Of a DNA stretch of 64,000 bases, positions 56,564 through 64,000 are shown piece after piece. The translations under genes were made by a program, and so were the position numbers. The DNA lies in contig JAJEKV010000032.1 of NCBI GenBank assembly GCA_021234155.1, positions 8,588,736 to 8,652,735 on the forward strand, read 5' to 3'. The stretch's first letter is position 1. The number at the start of each line of letters is the position of its first letter. Below the pieces are notes generated by a model. It saw only the letters and a program-made list of their open reading frames with translations, was not told where the DNA came from and did not search any database. The stretch comes from Isoetes taiwanensis. Lineage: Eukaryota; Streptophyta; Lycopodiopsida; Isoetales; Isoetaceae.

Positions 56564-58630
56564 ATATGGAATATTATGTGTCTTTGCCTTTGTTTTGCCT
56601 GTGCATTTATATTCTTTTTAATTGCAAAGTTATGGTAGAAACTAGGCGCAGCTCAAACAATTTTGTGTACATCTCCTTAGCAACTCCAACTAGGAAGAGT
56701 AGAGCTTTGCAAAAATCCAAAGATGATGGCCTCGCAATTAGATATCGTCACAGAGTCAATTGCTGCAAATGTGGATAATGTTCACATTGAAACAATTTAG
56801 ACAGAGGTTCCACCCCAGCATGAATTAGATGATGTGCAAGATACGATACGGTGAAGGCGTAAACAATGAAGGCTACTAATGGCAAATCTTCCAAACGAAA
56901 GAGAAAGGATAATGATGATGATGCCATAGAGTTTCCAAAGAGTTTCACGGTACAAATGATTTCAGAATATTGAAAGAACTGAGGATAGTGCGCAAGACTC
57001 CACCCCCTTTGATTCCATTATGTAGGATCATGTTAAATCAAGCCGTGAGGATTGTAAGCAAAGAAGCAAAGGCTCGAGAGAGACATTGGCGCGCGAGTGA
57101 TATATGTGATGGAAAAAGGTGGTTTCTTCTTATCGATAACGACAACAATGGGTGGATTTTGTCATGTCACGGATGCAATAAAGGCCGGATGGGATCAATA
57201 TTGGCAAGAAGAGAATGAGATATTTGAGGCCCAACTTGCAACAAATGAAGATTGGAGTGATCTTCGTGGCAAGATGTTCTTATGCTGGGATGGGAATAAT
57301 CGTACTGATGCATGGATGCAGGAGATTCGGGATAGATATTCATTAGTGAGAGAGATGCACTTCTCCGTGCAAGCTTCATTTGTGCACATTCTCTCTGAAA
57401 TGGCATAAAATTTAGCTGAATATATTTGTAATGCTATTCATATTTGATGAGTCAGAGCATTTAATTTCTCCATTTTCTTTGGCTATTTCTAACTAGAAGG
57501 GCAAGAGGCACAATGGGTAATCAGCGAAGAGCTGAAAATCCCAACGTACCTTTTGGCCCTTGCCCCGATACCATTAACATGCTAACAGGGTATTGGTTGG
57601 CTGGAGGTACGGGATTTTCTTCCCATTGTTCCTTTTGCTTTTGTAGTTGGATTTGGCTGGAAGAATGATGGAGTTTTGGAGGATATAGTTGATGAGAAAC
57701 AATCTCGGTGTTGGAAAGCACATCTACATGGCAAAAACAGAGTCAAAACTGGTTATAAATGTCAATTTCTGTTTCTAGAGTGCTTCTATATTTTTGAATC
57801 TCAAACATGTAATACAATAGAAGGTAATTTCGAGTTGGCGGCATTATTTTCAGCTTAAAGAAAGGATGTGATTAGTTGACAATAGTCTAAATTCTGGAAT
57901 TCAGTTTAGGCTCTGTTCAAAAATATATATGACTATTTTTGAACTCTAAACTTGGCTTATATGTAGTCTAAATTTTGGAATTCAATTTAGGCTCTCTTCA
58001 ATAGTACATATGACTACTTTTTGAACTCTAAACTCGGCTTATATATAAGCTTACAAGTCAATTTTGTGATCATGATTTCATAGTTATGTCATACTAAATA
58101 TATGGAATGATGTGCATATGCTGCAGTAAAAATGCTAGATTGTTTATGTGTATAGAAAAGGCCAGTTGGGCAGATATATATTTATTTATATGTTGAGATT
58201 AAGAGGTAAAGGATATTAGGCTAGAAGTGCTCATTCTAGTTCTAGGATGATAATACTGACCAAGGGATTGACCGAGGCAGATGTCTGGTCTAGAAAACAA
58301 CTAGTTCAGATCGCCTTTTTTTTAGACACTTCATTACATTGGAGATATCCGATGTTGTCCTTTACCTTGATGCTAATTGAATGAGTGTTTATGTAAAATC
58401 CTAAGTTGCTACTTAGAAAAATATTGATATCTGGCAGTCTGCTACATATGAGATTGGAAGATAAATGTTGTAAATAAATTTGCTTAAAATATTCTAAGGA
58501 TTTTATGTATTTCAGGATGCATTTGCTGAGGATAAGGAATGCGAGATATTACTTCCAACTTGGAATAATCAGCTCATGAAACTATTTTGGAGAAGCTGGA
58601 TAATGATGACAAGGATAAAGATGAAATGTA
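56564..58630 (+). pseudogene. Unrecognised multi-part coding region with WDGNNR motif, divergent from the transposase
   Basis: Starting about 80 bp from the transposase end and on the opposite strand, plus-strand frames read in order: MVETRRSSNNFVYISLATPT (from 56632), a KSFTVQMISE stretch, LRIVRKTPPPLIPLCRIMLN, DICDGKRWFLLIDNDNNGWI, ATNEDWSDLRGKMFLCWDGNN followed by RTDAWMQEIRDRYS, then REMHFSVQASFVHI to a stop at 57406. Later open segments (EAQWVISEELKIPTYLLALA near 57508; DAFAEDKECEILLPTWNNQL after a tttcag near 58515) could be further exons. I do not recognise the family. The DGNxR core recalls the ParB/sulfiredoxin fold's DGxHR motif, but this is only a hint. Several frame changes suggest decay or introns. 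Confidence 0.4.
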
Positions 58631-58760
58631 GACAAACTTGCAAATGTAGACAAAAAAATGTTGGCTATTAGACTTACTATACTTATGCCAGTTGGCTGCG
58701 CAAATTTGTAAACATGACAACACAGTGTTGCTCCAGTATCTGAGAACTCAATAAAAAAAT
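57407..58760 (+). other. AT-rich stretch with possible exons
   Basis: Mostly AT-rich with two similar segments near 57885 and 57965 (attctggaattcagtttaggctc and variants), a short direct repeat of about 80-bp period. Protein-like pieces at 57500-57590, 57620-57720 and 58510-58600 are discussed with the WDGNNR region. Nothing else is recognised. Confidence 0.35.
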
Positions 58761-59026
58761 GATGCATATGCTTTGGAGCAAGCTTTGGCGCTCCTTTTGG
58801 CGCTCTGCCTTTTTGGTGCCCGACGGAAAAATTTCTCGAGCTCATAACTTGAGCTAGAGACATCAGAATCAGGTGATTTCGGGCTCGTTGGAAAGCTTAT
58901 GTCTGGATCTTTCCAAAGACATATGATTCAGACCATTTGCATCCTTATACATTTCAGCTTTTTGGACGTTTTGATTTTGGGACTGATTACTATTATAGAT
59001 CAGCCCATTTCGGCCCTCTGGAAGTA

Positions 59027-59990
59027 ATGGCTTCTTCAATTTCTTTGCAGCAGCTAGAGGACTTTTCTCTGGTGGGTATTAATCCCTTTGATCAGCCAAA
59101 TCCGTCAGGGCCTGCTCGTCACCCCTTGAAGTCTCTCAGATCCACGAACAAAGATAACGGTTACAAAGGTGATGTGACTCGATCTCTCAATAAAGATGCT
59201 CATCTTAAACAGCAGACATTAAATAGGGCATTGCATCTTTACTCTCAATGGGATAAGCGTTGTCCATCGCAAATTCCCACAGGTGTTGGTGTAGCAAATG
59301 GCCCAGATGAACCTCCAATTCAACGCATGATGATGGAGAGCAGATTGCATCCGCTATGTGTGTTGGCAAAGGTAATCGCCTGTGATGAACCTCCAACACG
59401 CGTTGGAGGTTCACCATATGGTGCTGATGGGGAGCAGATTGCATCTGCTACAGGTGTTGGAAGTGCATATCGTTTAGCCACACCTCCAACATGCGTTGGA
59501 GGTTCAACTGAGGATGATGAAAGGGAGCGGATTGTTGAGGCATTGACCCTAGATGATTTCTCCAAGGTCCCTCGTCCAGCACGTCTTCCTCTCTATGTCA
59601 ATTTGCTTCAAAAAGACCTAGAGAACAAGTTTGACATTCTTACAACTACTTTGCACATGCAGCAACAAGAGATGACACAATTTCAATGTGCATTGAGGTC
59701 TGAATTGGCAAAGTGTCGTAACGACCTTTGCAACGCCAATCGGCAAAAATTCATGCTGAACATGCAAAGCTTTGGGAAGCAATTGAGGGCGCAAAGTTGG
59801 AGTTTGCTGCTTGTCATATGACTGTGGAGCATCTAATGGTTGATATTGGCAAGCAAAGACAAGATTTACTCCGCCATGTCTCTGAGGTGTCTACGAGTTG
59901 TAATACTCGCATGCGAGCATTGGAAGAAAGCATGACCTCGCCAAGTGACCGAGCTTGCTAAGGACACATCTAGTCGAAGTTCTGTCGCTT
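59027..59990 (+). pseudogene. LINE C ORF1 with internal palindromic repeats
   Basis: From MASSISLQQLEDFSLVGINP the frame is open to 59821 (an upstream extension to 58937 is less likely as start), then shifts to a frame giving KLEFAACHMTVEHLMVDIGK and a RALEES coiled coil. The middle holds degenerate ~85-95 bp repeats whose products contain PPTRVGGS and PPTCVGGS. The C-terminal half (LQKDLENKFDILTTTLHMQQ) is coiled-coil. It plays the place of an RNA-binding ORF1 protein. Confidence 0.6.
59278..59505 (+). repeat. Palindromic ~85-95 bp repeats inside LINE C ORF1
   Basis: Units starting near 59279, 59358 and 59450 each begin with a gtgttgg block. The second and third carry acctccaacacgcgttggagg (about 59391) and acctccaacatgcgttggagg (about 59481), near-perfect self-complementary sequences; the first has only acctccaattcaacgc. 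A gagcagattgcatc block occurs before the second and third. The reading frame is kept through the repeats. Confidence 0.7.
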
Positions 59991-60109
59991 TGGAACGCTC
60001 CTACTCTCATGCAACCAAGGCACCTCCAACTTCTTCTTCAAAGCATCATGATCCTAACGTGAGATCCATGCCTAGTTCATCCTCCCCCAATTTCAAAACT
60101 CTCATGTAA

Positions 60110-60860
60110 CAGTCTTGCATCTACACCCCGCATCTACATCCGCCGAGGCGTAGAGAATACATTGATAGGCACAACCGCCGCTGTAATCCGTAATTCGTGG
60201 CATGCCGGTTGAAGCATCGTGAGGACTTGCAAATGTAGGTACCAGACTTTGGTGTTAGCTAAATTGGACTTCACAACACCAGTTGTTGTCATCTGCTTTA
60301 GACATAGGGTTGGAGCATTGCAGCCCCACCACCGCGCAAGATAGTGAAATTTACAAAGTAAATTTGAGTACTAAAATGGATATCCTCAAGCAGGCCAAGC
60401 AATTGAAAGGGACATCTCTATCCGGATTTTGATCTTACTAAGTCCCAACAGTTAGCCGACGCCAAAATTTGCAAAAGGTCTAGGACATTCAAAAGAATGG
60501 TGGTAAGGTCGCACCGATTCGTGGAAAACTACGATTTTTTTACACCATCACATGCAACCTTTTTCGACGCCTTTCATCATACTAAAGGCCACTCATACCG
60601 CTGGTGTTAAAGTCCATTCTCCCATTTCCCATGCACACACCAATGTCGCGAATGCGCCCGTGTTGTTCCATCTTCCGCACCCACCACATCTTCTTTCCGC
60701 CAAGGCCATTCCTCTCATGATGTTGCTAATGGTACCCTTTGATGTCGCTGCCGGCCGCCGATGTTGTCGCCATTCTGCCGCCGCCGCTTCTATTGCTCCA
60801 AATTCTTCAGGTTCACAATCGCTCATACCTCCAATGTACCTTCCTAGGAAATGTGCCTTC
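60110..60860 (+). other. Linker region of LINE C
   Basis: Between ORF1 and ORF2 of LINE C; frames are short and interrupted. A His/Pro/Ala-rich plus-strand frame (60552-60914) could be the decayed ORF1 C-terminus. No zinc knuckle is evident. Confidence 0.35.
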
Positions 60861-61374
60861 GGTTGGTGTCTTGGAATTGTCGAGGTTTTCCTTGGCGTAA
60901 AGGTGATGGCTTGAATCCCATTGCAAAAGATATGGATATCCTTCTGCTCATGGAAACGTGGGAGCATTCAGCCAAATAGCTACCTCATTTTACAGGCTAT
61001 CAATTATTTTCATTATTTAATGAATGTCATGGGCAACGAGGTTGCAGTGGAGTTGCTTGCTATTTCAAGGATGCCCTTGCTCCATATATTACGCTTCATA
61101 AAGCTGATAAATATAATCGCTACATGCGGATCAAACTTCATTGCCACAATAGTAGTACCATTTTTGTTGCTGCCTGTTACTTTCCACCTACATCATCACC
61201 TTTTTATGATGAATACGATGTCGCTCGCAGTGATCCCTATGGTGATCTTTATGATGACATTGCTCAATTCAAACAGTTGGGGCATATTATTCTTCTTGAT
61301 GATTTCAATGCTCACACTGCTGAAATGCAAGCTGCTCAACTCATACTTGAGGATGTCCGTGACCCTTTATGGAT

Positions 61375-64000
61375 GTTTTTTTTTTTTTTTTTGAGAGTAA
61401 GGGTCGATTTTTCCATTAATTAGATAAAGCCATACAATCCTTTTGTCCACCTAACAGGTATGACAATTGGAGAAAATTGATACTCTTTATGAGCATCAAG
61501 TAGAAGTAGTGAAAATAATATGCAAATAGAGGTAGCAGTAGATAAGTAAAGTAATATAATCCAATAGTGAACTTAGAGAAGTTGAGTGTAGTTCTACTCC
61601 TTGGGGTGTCGTTTGCAGTGAAAAGTCTTCAAGTTCCTGCTCTTAATTCCCTGTAAAAGCAAACAAAAAACCAACCATGATTTCACAAGAGCTGTTTTCT
61701 AGAAATCATAGAGATGAACTTGGATGATAGGAATGATAGGATATGTAAAATGAAATGGAAGGCTGTAGTGAGGAATCAGAGGTTCAGATTTGGCTGCCAA
61801 GGTTGTTGTTAAACCATTCATTGTAGTGCTGGTAAAAGTCTGCTGTAGAACCCAGGATGTAACTGCTTTGTCCTTTATCATTTTGCACCAGTAACTTTGT
61901 CAAACTTCCTTCCCCATCGAAGAAGAAGTGTACCATACAAGTCTCATCAATAGTTTGTGGTCAGTAGTACATTTCCCCGACCGCTCAACCGAAGTTTCAT
62001 CATAATCGAAATGAGTGTTGAGTAAGAATTCAAACAAGATGTGCATCTGCATAAACTCTCGGGTATATATTTCTGACCATACTGCTTCTCTTGTTCTAGC
62101 ACTTTCTATCTCATTCAAAAATCATCCGTCGATCACACACGCTGCTTCAATGTTAATTTCTTCCCAACTTGTTGACTCGATACATGGCTAACTCATAACC
62201 GCCAACATCCTGTGGTCCAAATTTTGTGGCACCTTCTCCCTTAAGAAATATTAAGTATTCTCACACGGTGTAATATGGAGCATTAGAATCAATAACATTG
62301 AGAGAGGATACAAACAAATCAAAGTGGCCCCTGAATAGCCCAATAGAATTCCAAAGAAGTATTATAACCGGCCACCAGATTTTCTTTTGTGGCACGCTGC
62401 AATAGCTTCAATATCTAATTGGAAGTGCATTTTGATCCAGAAAATGGAGAGAGGTTTAGATGCGTAGAGAACCCTATTTCTGGATTTCCAGATATTCCAC
62501 AAGGCAGTGTGCACAAGAGTGTTTGCAAAGATGTCACCTTGCTGAAGGAATTGAATAATATTACTGAAATTTCTATTTTTCAAAAATGATCCAAGCTTAT
62601 TTAGGAACCAAGTCCAGAAAGGTCTCAGTTTAGGACAAAGGAAAATATGCTGTAGATCCTCTTCCTGAAGACATCCAGAGTTACATAATGGAATTACATT
62701 GCATCTTCTAGATAGAGAAACCAAGTTTGTCAGACTTTTATGGGCAATCAACCAAATGAAGAAGCAAATTTTAGGAGTACAAAATGACTTCCAAACATTT
62801 TCAAAAAGAGACTGAACTTGAGCTTGATCTAATGACCATTTCTGCAAAGCCTTTAGAGGAATATCAGTCACATTAATCAAGGTATAAATTTCTTTGACCC
62901 TGTAAGCATGTTTTCCATTTATAGAGCAACCAAGAGATGTACTGTAGTCACCAAAATTATTGAAGGAAGACAAGATATTCTTAAAATGCAAAAAAAGCTT
63001 CTTATCACTAGAGGTACCCCTTAGAACAGTCTTCAGAGAAGTCCAAGTTATGAAGGTATTATTACCTCTGTAAAGATCTTTTATAGCAGTGATCCCTTTG
63101 TTAGACCATTTTCTGTAAATCTTAGGATGCTTAATGGCCATTGTATTAGAAAACTGATCAAAGAAGATTGGTGACCAAAAAAGATCAGTGTTCATAGTGG
63201 CTTGAAGAACATTATCTCTCGTATAGCACGATGAATTTTATTCCGTGCCATTATTAGATTTCTCATCAGAGGAGAAGTATTAGGAGCAGGGTGAATGTCC
63301 ACAAAAGCAGATTGAGGAAGGGAATGCTTAATAGAGGAATGTCCAGTAGGGTGGGAGCAATTAAGCCAGTACTCGATGAACTGAGATGCAGCAGAATTAT
63401 TTCCCATGATAGTTCTCCAAATATATTTCCCTGCCAGAGAACAAGCCTGAAGATGAAGATTTTTACAGCCAAGACCCCCCAAATTTTTAGGCCTGGAGAC
63501 AGAATTCCAATTAACCAAATGTGAACCATTCCGTATGAAATTTCTAATAACCTTTTCCAAAATTAGAGTAAATTGATTTAGGAGCAATTAGAGCGTAAGA
63601 AAAGTATACATGAGATGAAGCTAAAACTGAAGTTTGCAATGATTGTCCTCCCCGCAAAAAGATAGGTAATTCCTATAATTATTCAGCCTTTTGATTTTTT
63701 TGCGTAATAGGATCCCAAAGGCCCTTTAAGTTTGGACTTAGAGAGAGAGGCATACCTAATAATTTGGAAGCTTGATTAGGATTCAGAACTTGAATATCAC
63801 AAATATAAGACTGAGTGACATCACCTATGATCTTACTTTTATCAATATTGAGATGCACCTGATGCTGCAGAGAACTCCTTGAGAAGATCTAGAAAGGTAT
63901 TGATATTATTGGGATTGGAATCCAAGAATACAAAAGTGTCATCAAAGATACCGAGAGATTGTAAGCATATCCAAGTTATTGGGAAGAGATAAACCAGCCA
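61375..64000 (-). mobile_element. L1-type LINE (D) inserted into LINE C, runs off the window
   Basis: The T run at 61375-61392 is the poly(A) tail of a minus-strand L1. After about 960 bp of 3' untranslated sequence come the C-terminal zinc domain (62362-63195) and the RT thumb region (63192-63587), and at 63600-64000 broken RT sequence including QASKLLGMPLSLSPNLKGLW (equivalent of the plant L1 YLGxPL motif). The 5' part lies beyond 64000, so the far target-site copy cannot be seen. Confidence 0.85.
62362..63195 (-). pseudogene. L1 (D) ORF2 C-terminal region with zf-RVT domain
   Basis: The 277-codon frame shows the plant L1 tail: KIYRKWSNKGITAIKDLYRG, then VWKSFCTPKICFFIWLIAHKSL, RRCNVIPLCNSGCLQEEDLQ with Cys ligands and HIFLCPKLRPFWTWF, and finally LWNIWKSRNRVLY. 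It is open throughout. It overlaps by four bases the frame 63192-63587 (GSHLVNWNSVSRPKNLGGLG), the expected upstream segment, so a single frameshift separates two otherwise readable parts. Stops between 63600 and 64000 show that the copy is dead. Confidence 0.85.

Larger units (their letters stand above)
58760..61374 (+). mobile_element. LINE C: ORF1 plus truncated endonuclease, interrupted by L1
   Basis: ORF1 begins at ATG 59027 and the ORF2 endonuclease near 60863 with VSWNCRGFPWRKG, closest to LINE A's equivalent. The endonuclease continues through MDILLLMETWEHSAK, VACYFKDALAPYIT, VAACYFPPTSSPF and LGHIILLDDFNAHTAEMQ, and then is cut at 61374 by a run of T residues, the tail of a minus-strand L1. 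The RT part must lie beyond the window, past the inserted L1, if it exists. 60110-60860 between the two ORFs is poorly preserved. Confidence 0.75.

Noticed and set aside
1-64000. tRNA or rRNA genes
   Set aside because: No tRNA cloverleaf or rRNA sequence was recognised by eye; only tRNA-complementary primer binding sites. A tRNAscan run would settle this.

Overview
This is a stretch of nuclear DNA from a land plant, probably one with a large repeat-rich genome. The plant assignment rests on a seven-exon EGY3 gene (a chloroplast site-2-protease homologue), an intronless nepenthesin-type aspartic protease, an RPS29 retropseudogene, initiator-Met-tRNA primer sites beside LTRs, and plant-type copia, gypsy, L1 and MULE remnants. 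A fern or another non-flowering lineage is possible but not shown. Only two genes look intact: the aspartic protease (35424-36815, +) and EGY3 (37602-40072, -). They converge on a 0.8 kb interval that holds a small foldback element. Almost everything else is mobile DNA in various states of decay.

Layout. 1-1360: a coiled-coil pseudogene (-) and an RPS29 retropseudogene (+). 1563-12654: an 11 kb minus-strand LTR element with paired LTRs, primer binding site and duplicated polypurine tract, but no recognisable reverse transcriptase or integrase; its leader holds five copies of a compound palindrome. 12655-16050: AT-rich spacer, then a Ty3/gypsy integrase remnant followed by tandem repeats. 16050-23040: gene-poor DNA with tandem duplications, a 17-bp palindrome and a gypsy polypurine tract/LTR start. 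23040-27790: a GC-rich LINE (A). 27800-35400: mostly non-coding, with a 3' LINE tail ending in (CCTT)n and a CR4/RCC1-like receptor fragment.

40480-49660: a near-perfect hairpin upstream of EGY3, a Ty1/copia pol remnant, an L1 3' fragment with target-site duplication (E), two LTRs of one family in opposite orientation, and a candidate Helitron end. 49660-54250: a nearly complete LINE (B) whose ORF1 stop and ORF2 start overlap as TGATG. 54485-58630: a minus-strand MULE-type transposase remnant, divergent from an unrecognised plus-strand coding region with a WDGNNR motif. 58760-64000: a third LINE (C) interrupted in its endonuclease by a minus-strand L1 (D) that runs off the window.

The host genes show no operon-like relationship. 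EGY3 lacks the zinc-binding HExxH residues, as expected of the EGY3 pseudoprotease class, and has a heat-shock-element-like site just upstream of its ATG. The least explained items are the palindrome array, the divergent transposase/WDGNNR pair and the hairpin upstream of EGY3.
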